Source: Streptomyces viridiviolaceus
GTDB taxonomy: Bacteria; Actinomycetota; Actinomycetes; Streptomycetales; Streptomycetaceae
Length of the DNA stretch: 64,000 bases
NCBI RefSeq assembly: GCF_014650995.1
Contig: NZ_BMWA01000032.1
Span: forward strand, 4,327-68,326
Direction: 5' to 3'
Under the pieces are notes generated by a model. It saw only the letters and a list, made by a program, of their open reading frames with translations. It did no database searches and was not told where the DNA came from. The translations under genes and the position numbers were made by a program. Shown piece by piece: positions 52,197-60,920 of the stretch (positions are counted from its first letter, which is position 1; each line of letters starts with the position of its first letter).

Positions 52197-53519
52197 ATGG
52201 CGGACATCACCGGCAACACCAGGGACACCGGCGCACCCCGCGACCCGGACTCGGCTCCCCGTAAGTCCAGTTGGCGCTACATCGGTCCCGGCATCGTCGT
52301 CGCCGCGACCGGTGTGGGCGCCGGTGACCTCGTGGCCACGCTCATCGCGGGCAGCAACTTCGGCTACACCCTGCTCTGGGCCGCGATCATCGGCTGCCTG
52401 GTGAAGATCTCCCTCGCCGAGGCCTGCGGCCGCTGGCACCTGTCCACCGGCCGGACCCTCTTCGACGGCTGGGCGAGCCTCGGCCGCTGGACGACGTGGT
52501 TCTTCGCCGTCTACACCGTGATCTGGGGCTTCGTCTACGGCGCCGCGGCGATGTCGTCCAGCGCGCTGCCGCTGCAGGCCCTGTTCCCGGACGTGATGGA
52601 CCTCAAGTGGTGGGGCGTGGCCTGCGGACTCGTCGGCCTGGTCTTCGTCTGGTTCAACAAGTACGCGGTCTTCGAGAAGGTCATGACGGTCCTCGTGGGC
52701 GTCATGTTCGTGGTGACCGTCTACCTGGCGATCAGGGTCACGCCCAACCTGGGCGACGCCTTCGCCGGCCTCCTCCCGGTCCTGCCCGACGAGAAGGACT
52801 CCGTCCTCAACACCCTCGGCCTGATCGGCGGCGTCGGCGGCACCATCACGCTTGCCGCATACGGCTACTGGGTCAACGCCAAGGGCTGGACCGACACCGG
52901 CTGGATGAAGATCATGCGGCTGGACAACCGGGTCGCCTACGCCACGACCGGCATCTTCGTGGTGGCGATGCTCTTCGTCGGGGCCGAGCTGCTGCACTCG
53001 GCGAACATCGCGATCGCGAGCGGCGACAAGGGCCTGATCCAGCTGGGCGACATCCTCGCCGAGGAGTACGGCACGGCGACGTCCAAGTTCTTCCTGATCG
53101 GCTTCTTCGCGACCTCCTTCACCTCCCTCATCGGCGTGTGGCACGGCGTGAGCCTGATGTTCGCCGATTTCGTCGCCCGGCAGCGGGGCGAGAAGGAGGC
53201 GCGGGCCGACGAGCTGGCCTCGGGACGCCGGGAGCGCTCCTGGGCCTTCCGCGCCTACCTCCTCTGGCTCACCTTCCCGCCCATCGTCCTCCTCTTCCAG
53301 GGCCAGCCCTTCCGCCTGATCATCATCTACGGCGTCCTGGGCGCGGCCTTCATGCCCTTCCTCGCCCTGACCCTGCTCTGGCTCCTCAACTCCGCCCGGA
53401 CGCCGCGCGAGTGGCGCAACGGCGCCCTGAGCAACACCATGCTCGCCATCGCGGGCCTGCTGTTCCTGGTCCTGTGCGTGAAGCAGATCTGGGACCAGCC
53501 GTGGTCGGAGTTCTTCTGA
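52197..53519 (+). CDS. Nramp-like divalent metal/solute transporter
   Basis: 440-aa membrane protein with about eleven helices. The first helix reads GPGIVVAATGVGAGDLVATLIAG, where classical Nramp Mn/Fe transporters have DPGN. Helix 6 reads IGGVGGTITLAAYGYWV and lacks the MPH motif. It therefore belongs to the Nramp-related clade whose substrate may not be Mn2+. The start at ATG 52197 is taken because the signal-free basic N-terminus begins MADITGNTRD; no clear ribosome site precedes it. It is convergent with the sigma-factor partner gene. Confidence 0.85.
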   Translation: MADITGNTRDTGAPRDPDSAPRKSSWRYIGPGIVVAATGVGAGDLVATLIAGSNFGYTLLWAAIIGCLVKISLAEACGRWHLSTGRTLFDGWASLGRWTTWFFAVYTVIWGFVYGAAAMSSSALPLQALFPDVMDLKWWGVACGLVGLVFVWFNKYAVFEKVMTVLVGVMFVVTVYLAIRVTPNLGDAFAGLLPVLPDEKDSVLNTLGLIGGVGGTITLAAYGYWVNAKGWTDTGWMKIMRLDNRVAYATTGIFVVAMLFVGAELLHSANIAIASGDKGLIQLGDILAEEYGTATSKFFLIGFFATSFTSLIGVWHGVSLMFADFVARQRGEKEARADELASGRRERSWAFRAYLLWLTFPPIVLLFQGQPFRLIIIYGVLGAAFMPFLALTLLWLLNSARTPREWRNGALSNTMLAIAGLLFLVLCVKQIWDQPWSEFF

Positions 53520-53534
53520 CGCCGACGCTCCGCC

Positions 53535-54803
53535 CTACCGCATCCGGTCCCACTTTGGGCTGAGCGCGATCTCCTTCAGCTGCTCGACGGTCAGCGCGGG
53601 GGCGTCGCGAGTGGCGTCCTCGTGCTGGGCACCGGTGTTGAAAGCGCTGATCACCACTCGGAAACCGTCGGTGCCGGGCCGCATGGTGTCGGCCGTCCAC
53701 ATGACGACGCCCGCGGCGCCCCTCTCACCGGGCCCCTGCCGGGTCGTGACGCGGGTGCCGTCGGGAAGGGTCTCGCCGTTGCCGTAGAGCTGACCGGCGA
53801 CGTCGGCCATGCCGTGCTGGACGTTGATCTGGACCAGGCTCCTGCCCTTGCTGTCGTCGACGACGACATAGCCGTACTCGGTCTCCTGGCCGCCCCGCGT
53901 GACCACCTTCAGCTTCTCGGGGAGCAGCCCGGCCAGCGTCTCGACGACCGCCTCGCCCGAAGCGCCCGGCGGCCGGGTGTCCGGCGCGGCGGACATCGAC
54001 GGCTTCTTCGGGTCATCCGGCAAGGAGTCCACCACCCGGCGCCACACCTCGGCCGTGACGACCTCCTTCAACTGCGCGGTCGACAACGGGGGATCCTGCC
54101 GGGTGATCGGGGCATCCTTCTCCGCGGGGGAGTTCCACTCGCTCACGGTGACGTGCTGCCCCTCGGCCGTGACGAGGTCGGCGGACCAGAACTTGGTGTC
54201 CACGCGCCGGTCGGGATACTCGTAGCCCCGGTACAGCTTGAGCAGCGAGCCGTCGGGCAGCCGGCTGGTGGAGCAGTCGTCGTACTCGACGAACGTCTCG
54301 TCCGGGCACTCCGTCAGCTCACGGACCTGCCGGCTGCCCGGCTCGACCCGGGCGAAGCTCACGCCGATCGCGGCACCGCCCTTCCCGTCGTCGTACACCA
54401 GGTGCGCGTACGCACCCGGTGCGTTGACCCCACCACTGGCCGCCTCCTCGCTGAACCGGCCCTTCGGAAGGAGCTTCTTGAGCTCCCGGAGGAGGTCGTC
54501 GCCGGAGAAGGGGACCAAAGTGGCCGATGCGGACGGTCGCGCGGTGGCCGAGGAGGCCACGGAGGAGCGCTCGGGGCCGGACGGGCTGCCTTCGGGCAGG
54601 AGCATCGCCCCGCCCACCCCGACCAGGGCGATCCCGGCCGCCCCGCCGAGCACACCGGCCCGGCGCCGCATCCGGGCCCGCCGCCCACGGGCGTGACCGC
54701 CGGCGACGAGCGCCGCCCGGTCGGCATCGAACTGGTCCCCGGTGTCGCGGAGGGCGGCGGTGAGCCGGTCCTCGAAGGCGTCGTGGGGCTGGTTTTCGGG
54801 CAT
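53535..54803 (-). CDS. Membrane partner of SigE-family sigma factor
   Basis: 422-aa protein. The cytoplasmic N-terminus (HDAFEDRLTAALRDTGDQFDADRAALVAGG, about 6-35) is followed by a basic stretch and one membrane helix (AGVLGGAAGIALVGVGGAMLL, about 48-68). A long outer domain with two similar halves then follows (LLRELKKLLPKGRF near 105 and VVETLAGLLPEKLKV near 285). It lies 55 bases after a sigma factor gene on the same strand, the usual place for an anti-sigma or sensor protein. No ZAS motif. GGAAAGGG precedes the ATG. Confidence 0.82.
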   Translation of the reverse strand: MPENQPHDAFEDRLTAALRDTGDQFDADRAALVAGGHARGRRARMRRRAGVLGGAAGIALVGVGGAMLLPEGSPSGPERSSVASSATARPSASATLVPFSGDDLLRELKKLLPKGRFSEEAASGGVNAPGAYAHLVYDDGKGGAAIGVSFARVEPGSRQVRELTECPDETFVEYDDCSTSRLPDGSLLKLYRGYEYPDRRVDTKFWSADLVTAEGQHVTVSEWNSPAEKDAPITRQDPPLSTAQLKEVVTAEVWRRVVDSLPDDPKKPSMSAAPDTRPPGASGEAVVETLAGLLPEKLKVVTRGGQETEYGYVVVDDSKGRSLVQINVQHGMADVAGQLYGNGETLPDGTRVTTRQGPGERGAAGVVMWTADTMRPGTDGFRVVISAFNTGAQHEDATRDAPALTVEQLKEIALSPKWDRMR

Positions 54804-54858
54804 GGCGAACACCCTTTCCGCAAGGTGTGAGATGAGAGAGCGTCGAGAAGCGGCGGCG

Positions 54859-55368
54859 TCAGGGTCTGGCGTACTCCGAGAGGTCCTCGCCCAGCAGCTC
54901 CCGCAGCCGGCCGAGCGCACGGACGCACCGCGTCCGCACGGCCGCCGAGCTGACGTTCAGCACGTCGGCGGTCTGCTCGACCGAGCGGTCCTCCCAGTAC
55001 CGCAGGACGATGACGGCCCGGTCCTTGGCGGGCAGCCGGGCGAGCGCGGCCAGCAGGGTCAGCCGCAGGGACGCGTCCCCGTCGGCGGCCCCGGGCAGGT
55101 CGGGGAACACGTCGGTGGCCCGCTCACCGCTGCTGCGCCGCCGCTGGTGGGCGAGGAAGGCCCGGGTCAGGACGGTCTGGGCATACCCGGCCGGGTTCCC
55201 GACCCGCGTCATCCGCCCCCACCGGACGTACAGCCGCCCGAGGGTCTCCTGCACGAGATCCTCGGCCAGATGCGTGTCCCCTGCGGTGAGCAGGCACGCG
55301 GACCGGTAGAGATGCCCGGCCCGCGCCGCCGCGAACTCGGCGTACTCGTCGGCCCGCCTCTGCCTCAT
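54859..55368 (-). CDS. SigE-family ECF RNA polymerase sigma factor
   Basis: 169-aa sigma factor. Region 2 comprises EYAEFAAARAGHLYRSACLL and AEDLVQETLGRLYVRWGRM (about 9-55). Region 4 comprises LARLPAKDRAVIVLRYWEDRSVEQTADVLNVSSAAVRTRCVRALGRLREL (about 108-160, in parts). It matches the Streptomyces SigE-family group, small ECF factors with a following membrane gene. It should direct transcription of an unknown regulon under control of the downstream membrane protein. Confidence 0.93.
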   Translation of the reverse strand: MRQRRADEYAEFAAARAGHLYRSACLLTAGDTHLAEDLVQETLGRLYVRWGRMTRVGNPAGYAQTVLTRAFLAHQRRRSSGERATDVFPDLPGAADGDASLRLTLLAALARLPAKDRAVIVLRYWEDRSVEQTADVLNVSSAAVRTRCVRALGRLRELLGEDLSEYARP

Positions 55369-55499
55369 GTGTGTGCCCCCCTCATGCCGCCTTCACCTCA
55401 TTGATGCGGTGGGGCGCGGGAAATGTTTCATACGGAGTGCACAGGAGGTGGCCCGGCCTTCCCCTTCCGGGCGCTGGTACGGAGGCGGGGACAGGGCGA

Positions 55500-55531
55500 G
55501 GCCCCTGCCCGCGTCACCGCGGACAGGGGCC
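55500..55531. terminator. Terminator of the chitinase gene
   Basis: GGCCCCTGCCCGCG (55500-55513) and CGCGGACAGGGGCC (55518-55531) pair at thirteen of fourteen positions with a TCAC loop, 19 bases past the chitinase stop. Confidence 0.75.
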
Positions 55532-55550
55532 GGAGCCGGTTCGGCCGGGG

Positions 55551-57251
55551 CTAGGGCAGCGCGTGCACGTGCGCGCCCACCGTGTTCGACCAGGCGTTGC
55601 CCGCCGCCGCGTCCCAGTTCGTCGACCAGGTCATCGCGCCCCGCAGGGAGGGGTACGTCCTGGACGGCTTGAAGGTGCCGCAGTTCGTGGCCTTCGTCAG
55701 ACAGTCCAGGGCGTTGTTCACCACGGCCGGTGAGACGTAGCCGCCGCCCGCCGCCCGCGTCGAGGCGGGAAGGCCGAGGCCCACCTGGGAGGGGTCGAGG
55801 CCGCCCTCCAGCTGGATGCAGGCCAGGGCGGTGAGGAAGTCGACCGTCCCCTGCGAGTAGACCTTGCCGTCGCAGCCCAGCATGGAACCGCTGTTGTAGT
55901 ACTGCATGTTGACGACCGTGAGGATGTCCTTCACGTTCAGCGCCGTCCGGAAGTACGCGTTGGACGTCGACTGCATGTCGATCGTCTGCGGCGCCATCGT
56001 GAGGATCATCGACGGGCCGGCCTTCGTCGACAGCGCCCGCAGGGCCTGCGTCATGTACGTGGCGTTCAGGCCGTTCTCCAGGTCGATGTCGACGCCGTCG
56101 AAGCCGTACGTCTGCATCAGGGAGTGGACGGAGTTCGCGAAGTTCGTCGCGGAGGCGGAGTCGTTCACCGACACGGTGCCCTTCTCGCCGCCCACCGAGA
56201 TGATGACCTTCTTCCCGGCCGCCTGCTTGGCGCGGATGTCCGCCTTGAACTGGTCGACCGTGTAGCCGCCCAGCCCGGCCGAGTCGAGGTTGAAGGTGAC
56301 GGCGCCCGGCGTCGTGGTCGCGTCCGCGAAGGCCACCGCGATGATGTCGTACTGAGAGGAGACGTCCGAGAGCCTCTGGACCGTCGCCCCGTTGTCGAAG
56401 TTCTGCCAGTAGCCGGTCACGGCGTGCTCGGGCAGGTCGCCGCCCCCGCCGCCCTGCTCCGCCGTACGGGCCGTCACCGCCGCCGACTTCGCCGACTCAC
56501 CGGCCGCGTTCGTCGCCGCGACCTGGAAGGAGTACGACGTCGAGGCCGCGAGGCCGGTCACCGTCGCCGACGTGCCGGTCACCGCCGTGATCTTCGTGCC
56601 GTCGCGGTAGATGCTGTAGCCGGTCGCGCCCGAGACCGCGTTCCAGGCCAGCGACACCGAGGAGGACGTCGTGCCGGAGACGCTCAGTCCGGCCGGGGTG
56701 GCCGGGACCGTCGGCTCCGGTCCGCCGCCACCGCCTCCGTCCGGGCCGTAGACGGAGACGTCGTCGGCGTAGTAGGCCGACTGCCCGTACCAGCCGTGCG
56801 TGTAGACCGTGACCGACGTCGTCGACGAGCCGGTGGTGAAGCTCGTCGTCAGCTGCCTCCACGCGTCGGAGCCCGGCGACCAGGTCGAAACGTCCGTCGT
56901 GCCCGTCCCCGTCACGCCCAGGTAGGAGTACCCGCCCTGCACCCAGGCGCTCAGCGTGTACGTGGAGCCGGGCTTCACCGCGACGCGCTGCGAGCACCGG
57001 GCGTTGTCCTGCCCCGCCGGCGTCGCCTTCAGCGCGGCGGAGCCCGCGTGCGCCGGGGACGCGACGGTCGTGCCGCTGTTCGCCGAGCAGCTCCAGTCGG
57101 TCAGACCGGCCTCGAAGCCGGCGTTCCTGGCGTTGTTGACGTCTGCGGCGGATGCGGGGCCGACGGCCGTGACCGCGAGGGCCAGGGCGGCGGTGACGGC
57201 ACCCGACCAGGTACCGAGCCGTCGTCTGCGCCGTCTGCGTACGGGGTCCAC
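55551..57251 (-). CDS. Secreted GH18 chitinase with CBM and FnIII domains
   Basis: 566-aa extracellular chitinase. The signal peptide carries a run of seven Arg (RRRRRRR) and ends near GPASAAD. A carbohydrate-binding beta-sandwich follows (about 36-165, NAGFEAGLTDWSCSANSG). A Gly-rich linker and a fibronectin III domain come next (about 180-265). The GH18 barrel (about 280-566) has the catalytic FDGVDIDLENG motif with acid Glu. Domain order and size match Streptomyces ChiC/ChiD-type chitinases. The start is the GTG at 57251 with GGAGG five bases before it; an upstream extension would cross the promoter repeats. Confidence 0.94.
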   Translation of the reverse strand: MDPVRRRRRRRLGTWSGAVTAALALAVTAVGPASAADVNNARNAGFEAGLTDWSCSANSGTTVASPAHAGSAALKATPAGQDNARCSQRVAVKPGSTYTLSAWVQGGYSYLGVTGTGTTDVSTWSPGSDAWRQLTTSFTTGSSTTSVTVYTHGWYGQSAYYADDVSVYGPDGGGGGGPEPTVPATPAGLSVSGTTSSSVSLAWNAVSGATGYSIYRDGTKITAVTGTSATVTGLAASTSYSFQVAATNAAGESAKSAAVTARTAEQGGGGGDLPEHAVTGYWQNFDNGATVQRLSDVSSQYDIIAVAFADATTTPGAVTFNLDSAGLGGYTVDQFKADIRAKQAAGKKVIISVGGEKGTVSVNDSASATNFANSVHSLMQTYGFDGVDIDLENGLNATYMTQALRALSTKAGPSMILTMAPQTIDMQSTSNAYFRTALNVKDILTVVNMQYYNSGSMLGCDGKVYSQGTVDFLTALACIQLEGGLDPSQVGLGLPASTRAAGGGYVSPAVVNNALDCLTKATNCGTFKPSRTYPSLRGAMTWSTNWDAAAGNAWSNTVGAHVHALP

Positions 57252-57312
57252 TGGAGCCTCCGGTGGGGGAGTGGGGAGGGATGGGGACGGTGGCCACCGC
57301 TGAAGTACAAGG

Positions 57313-57356
57313 TGGTCCAGACCAATTGAGGGTGTCAAGAGGTAGGTACGGACCAA
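57313..57356 (-). promoter_or_regulatory. Chitinase promoter repeats with DasR-like box
   Basis: TGGTCCAGACCA (57313-57324) matches the DasR consensus core TGGTCTAGACCA at 11 of 12 positions. A related direct repeat, TTGGTCCGTACC on the minus strand, lies about 25 bases further upstream (to 57356). TTGACA (minus strand, about 57332-57337) lies between them. Such paired 12-bp repeats are known to mediate chitin induction and glucose repression in Streptomyces chitinase genes. Confidence 0.75.
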
Positions 57357-57453
57357 CTGTGTCGCCCCGTCGCGGACTTGCGGCGGTCCCGGGGCGAGCG
57401 TGTGCGGGGCCTGACATGTGACCGGGGAATGTTCAACCTGCCCCGGTTTGCCG

Positions 57454-57474
57454 CAACTTGTGCAACACAAGTTG
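57454..57474. promoter_or_regulatory. 21-bp perfect palindrome upstream of the Tad locus
   Basis: CAACTTGTG (57454-57462), CAA, CACAAGTTG (57466-57474). It lies between the chitinase promoter and the first gene of the Tad operon. TACAGT at 57520-57525 is a possible -10 downstream of it. Confidence 0.5.
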
Positions 57475-57534
57475 TTCCACAGCTACAGAAACGCTGTTCT
57501 CCGGTCACAGACGCGTGGATACAGTGCTCAGGTA

Positions 57535-57549
57535 GTCACGCAGTGAAGT
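57535..57549. promoter_or_regulatory. Weak BldD-like site
   Basis: GTCACGCAGTGAAG fits the left half and centre of the BldD consensus (TnACnCAGnG) but not its right end (two mismatches). Listed because it lies in the Tad promoter region. Confidence 0.2.
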
Positions 57550-57611
57550 CATCCGGGTGTGCCGGAGTAACACCGGCAGACCGACGGGCATGGGGAGACG
57601 GGGAGCCGCGC

Positions 57612-58490
57612 GTGCCAACTGCCATTGCCGTGACCAGTGCCGACTTGGCACTGCCGCCGCAGGACGAACGGACCCTGCCCGCGGTCGTGCTCCAGGACGT
57701 CGACCGGCGTCCGCTGGAGCAGGCCCTGACCGACCTGCAGTCGCTGGTCGACCAGCACGGGCATGTGATCGTGGTGTGCTCACAGGCCGCCCCCGCCGGC
57801 GTGGAGCGGCGGCTGCACACCATCCGCTCCCTGCTGGAGACCGACCGGATCGCCCTGTTCCGGCCGCCCCTGCCCCCGCTCGGGCTCGCGGTCCTGGCCC
57901 GCCAGTTGCGGCAGCTGGCCTCCTGCGACCTCGGCCCCGGCGTCCTCGCCTCGGCCGGCCGCCTGCTCACCCACTACATCCACTCCGGCGCGCTCCTCGG
58001 CTCCGTCGCCCGGCTCGACCGCGTCCCCGTGGGCCTGAAGTCGCACGCCAAGTCCTGGATGCCGGGCAGCCAGTTCGGCGTCGTCGCCCACCCCGAGCCG
58101 CAGCTCGTCAGGATCACACCCGGGGCCGCCCTCGCCGGACCGGAGTTCGGCACCTGGCTGCTGGTCGCCAAGGGCCAGCTCCCGTCCGACTGGGTCACCG
58201 GCACGCTGGCCCCGTCCTGGAGCGTGCTCGGGCTGCGCGAGACCCCGCTCCCGGCCGAGTCCCCTGGCTGGTGGGGGACCGGCAGGCTGACCGAGTTCTG
58301 CGCCTACCTGCCCGACCTGTCGGTCCTGTACCAGCTGGTCACGTCCGTACGGCAGAGCAGGTGCCACTGGTGCGGCATCGACGTCATCGGGGACCGCTGC
58401 GTGTTCTGCTCCGCGACGCCCCCGGTCCACGACGCCCGGCCGGACGGCCGGCCCGGCGTCCGTGGCGGCACCCGCATGCTCACCGGGTGA
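57612..58490 (+). CDS. Conserved protein with C-terminal zinc ribbon, first gene of Tad unit
   Basis: 292-aa soluble protein. A Rossmann-like N-terminal part (AVVLQDVDRRPLEQALTDL and HVIVVCSQAAPAGVERRL) is followed by a middle domain. Near the end is a four-Cys ribbon, CHWCG then CVFC, with nine residues between the pairs. It ends 66 bases before cpaB and is probably in the same transcript. GTG 57612 is preceded by GGGGAG; the frame's upstream part covers the palindrome and promoter. Role in the Tad system unknown; a regulator or assembly accessory is possible. Confidence 0.7.
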   Translation: MPTAIAVTSADLALPPQDERTLPAVVLQDVDRRPLEQALTDLQSLVDQHGHVIVVCSQAAPAGVERRLHTIRSLLETDRIALFRPPLPPLGLAVLARQLRQLASCDLGPGVLASAGRLLTHYIHSGALLGSVARLDRVPVGLKSHAKSWMPGSQFGVVAHPEPQLVRITPGAALAGPEFGTWLLVAKGQLPSDWVTGTLAPSWSVLGLRETPLPAESPGWWGTGRLTEFCAYLPDLSVLYQLVTSVRQSRCHWCGIDVIGDRCVFCSATPPVHDARPDGRPGVRGGTRMLTG

Positions 58491-58556
58491 GCCGCACCCG
58501 CACCGCCCCGTCATCCGATCCGGTCCGACCGAACCCCCAATGAGGTTGCACGGCTC

Positions 58557-59264
58557 ATGAACTCCCGTCAGCGCCGCGGCATCATCCTGCTGATCCTGTC
58601 CGTCGTCTGCGCCCTCGGCGCCTTCGCCGGCGTGCTGTCCGTCGTCCGTGACGTGCAGTCCAAGGTCGGCCCCGAGGTCACCGCCTACCGGCTCACATCA
58701 GATGTGGCGCCCTACACGACGCTCAGCGCGGGCCAGTTCGAGAAGATCCGGATGCCCGAGCGCTGGCTCTCGCAGAACGCGGTCACCGATCTCGACCGGA
58801 TCCGCGGCAAGATCGCCGTGACGACCCTGAAGAAGGGCTCGTTGCTGCAGAGCGACATGATCGTCGACCAGCCCGCCCTGCAGCCCGGGCAGCAGGAGGT
58901 CGCCATCATGATCGACGCGGCGACCGGAGTGGCCGGCAAGATCACGCCGGGCTCCACCGTCAACGTGTACGCCACCTTCGAGGCAGAGCGTGAGGGCGAC
59001 CCCGCCCAATCCAAGATCATCGTGACCAACGCCAAGGTCATCGACGTCGGCGAACTCACCTCACTGGAACCCGACGAGAACAGCCGCGACCGGCAGCCCA
59101 CCGACGCCGTCCCCATCACCTTCGCCCTGTCCACGATCGACGCCCAGCGCATCACCTACGCCGAGTCGTTCGCCCAGCGGGTCCGGCTCGCGCTCGTGGC
59201 ACCGGGCGGCGACACCACGGTGCCGGACAAGGACCGGACGTACGAACTCGCGAAGGACAAGTGA
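58557..59264 (+). CDS. cpaB: Flp pilus assembly protein CpaB/RcpC
   Basis: 235-aa protein with one N-terminal membrane helix (GIILLILSVVCALGAFAGVLSVV). A SAF/antifreeze-like domain follows (TSDVAPYTTLSAGQFEKIRMPERWL, about 47-72), with a CpaB/RcpC core (GQQEVAIMIDAATGVAGKITPGSTVNVYAT). In diderms RcpC lies by the secretin; in this monoderm it is likely a cell-wall-facing part of the Tad machine. It is ten bases upstream of the next gene. Confidence 0.9.
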   Translation: MNSRQRRGIILLILSVVCALGAFAGVLSVVRDVQSKVGPEVTAYRLTSDVAPYTTLSAGQFEKIRMPERWLSQNAVTDLDRIRGKIAVTTLKKGSLLQSDMIVDQPALQPGQQEVAIMIDAATGVAGKITPGSTVNVYATFEAEREGDPAQSKIIVTNAKVIDVGELTSLEPDENSRDRQPTDAVPITFALSTIDAQRITYAESFAQRVRLALVAPGGDTTVPDKDRTYELAKDK

Positions 59265-59273
59265 GAGGCCCGC

Positions 59274-60527
59274 ATGCCCACGAGGATTCTCCCGGCAGTC
59301 GGCGACCCGGACGCCGTACGGTCCATCACGACCCTGCTCAGCCAGCTCCCGGACGCCGAACCGGTGGCCCCGGTCGTCGACTCCACCCAACTCGTGGACA
59401 CCCTCGCCCGGCTGGCCGCCGAATCCGTCGACGAACTCCCCGAGGTCGTCGTCGTGCACGAGCGGATCGGACCGGTCCCCGCGCTGGAACTGATCCGCGA
59501 GGTCGCCCTGCGCTTCCCGGCCGTCGGCGTCATCCTCGTCACCTCCGACGCGGGCCCCGGCCTCTTCCAGGCCGCCATGGACTACGGCGCCCGCGGCCTG
59601 GTCGCCCTGCCCCTGAGCTACGAGGAACTCGCCAGCCGCGTCCAGGCGGTGGCCCAGTGGTCGGTAGGCGTACGCCGTCACCTGGGCAGCGGCGGCGACG
59701 TGTTCACCGGGGCCGGCGGCACCGTCGTCACGGTCAGCGGCGCCAAGGGCGGCGTGGGCGCGACCGTGACGGCCATCCAGCTCGCCCTCGCCGCCCAGGC
59801 GTCCGGCCGCGGCACCGCCCTGGTCGACATGGACCTCCAGACCGGCGACGTCGCCTCCTACCTGGACGTCCAGTTCCGCCGCTCGGTCGTCGACCTGGCC
59901 GCCGTCAACGACATCTCCCCGCGCGTCCTGGCCGACGCGGTCTTCCGCCACGACACCGGCGTGGCGCTGCTGCTCGCCCCCGGCGAGGGCGAACGCGGCG
60001 AGGACGTCACCGACCGCGCCACCCGCCAGATCGTCAGCGCCCTGCGCTCCCGCTACGAGGTCGTCGTCATCGACTGCGGCGCCCAGCTCGGCGGCGCGGG
60101 CGCGGCGGCTGTGGAGATGGCCGACAAGGCACTGCTGGTGACCACCCCCGACGTGGTCGCGGTGCGCGGCGCCAAGCGGGCGGTGCGCATGTGGGACCGG
60201 CTGCAGATCCGCAAGGCGGAGGAGACCACCGTCGTCGTCAACCGGCACACGCGCGGTACGGAGATCCAGCCCGCGCTGATCCAGCGGATCACCGGCACGG
60301 GCGTCGCGGCCACCGCGGTCCCCGCGGCGTTCAAGGAACTCCAGGGTGCCGTGGACGCCGGACGCATCCACGAACTGGACAGCCGCAGCACCGTCAAACA
60401 GGCCCTGTGGGGCCTCGCGGGCGAGCTGGGGCTGGTCAAGGCACCCGAAGGGGACCGGAGGGGCGGCCGGTTCCGGGGCGACAAGGGGTCGGTGAGCTTC
60501 CGGCGCCGCAGGGAGGGCGGCGGATGA
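59274..60527 (+). CDS. CpaE/TadZ-like ATPase
   Basis: 417-aa protein. An N-terminal receiver-like domain (about 1-125, VGVILVTSDAGPGLFQAAMDYGARG) lacks the usual phospho-Asp signature. A MinD/ParA ATPase follows, with a deviant Walker A SGAKGGVGATV (about 153-163), LVDMDLQTGDV and VVIDCGAQLG. TadZ/CpaE proteins place the pilus machine in the cell. The stop overlaps the following tadE start (ATGA). Confidence 0.9.
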   Translation: MPTRILPAVGDPDAVRSITTLLSQLPDAEPVAPVVDSTQLVDTLARLAAESVDELPEVVVVHERIGPVPALELIREVALRFPAVGVILVTSDAGPGLFQAAMDYGARGLVALPLSYEELASRVQAVAQWSVGVRRHLGSGGDVFTGAGGTVVTVSGAKGGVGATVTAIQLALAAQASGRGTALVDMDLQTGDVASYLDVQFRRSVVDLAAVNDISPRVLADAVFRHDTGVALLLAPGEGERGEDVTDRATRQIVSALRSRYEVVVIDCGAQLGGAGAAAVEMADKALLVTTPDVVAVRGAKRAVRMWDRLQIRKAEETTVVVNRHTRGTEIQPALIQRITGTGVAATAVPAAFKELQGAVDAGRIHELDSRSTVKQALWGLAGELGLVKAPEGDRRGGRFRGDKGSVSFRRRREGGG

Positions 60528-60919
60528 GCGCGTTACGCGGCCGGAACGCGCAACGGGACCGGGGCCAGGTCACCATCGAGTTCCTCGGCATGACGCCGAC
60601 GATCATCGTGACGCTGGTGGTGCTGTGGCAGCTCGTGCTGGTGGGGTACACGTTCACGCTCGCGGGGAATGCTGCCGACGAGGCGGTACGGGCGGGGACC
60701 GCGGCGAGTCCGGGGGAGCGGGCGGGCGCCTGCCAGGAGGCAGGCGTGGACAAGCTGCCGGGCGCGTGGGAGGGGGACGCCGACGTGGACTGCGGCACCG
60801 GGGGCGGTTTCGTCACGGCCGACGTGCGGCTCAGGGTCCCCGTCCTCTTCCCGGGCACGATCGGGTTCCCGTTCGACGTGCGGGGCCACGCCGGGGCCGT
60901 CGAGGAGGAGGACGACTGA
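60524..60919 (+). CDS. TadE-like pseudopilin with TTA codon
   Basis: 131-aa protein. A short basic N-terminus is followed by RDRGQVTIEFLGMTPTIIVTLVVLWQLVLV, the TadE motif with a hydrophobic helix after a Glu. The outer part has two Cys (GACQEAG and VDCGTGGG). Codon 4 is TTA (60533-60535), so its translation needs the bldA tRNA. It overlaps the CpaE/TadZ gene by four bases and precedes the second TadE-like gene by one. Confidence 0.88.
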   Translation: MSALRGRNAQRDRGQVTIEFLGMTPTIIVTLVVLWQLVLVGYTFTLAGNAADEAVRAGTAASPGERAGACQEAGVDKLPGAWEGDADVDCGTGGGFVTADVRLRVPVLFPGTIGFPFDVRGHAGAVEEEDD

Positions 60920-60920
60920 G

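Noticed and set aside
57252..57611. Possible tRNA or small RNA in the chitinase-Tad gap
   Set aside because: No cloverleaf or conserved TTC arm was found; the inverted repeat there is better read as an operator.
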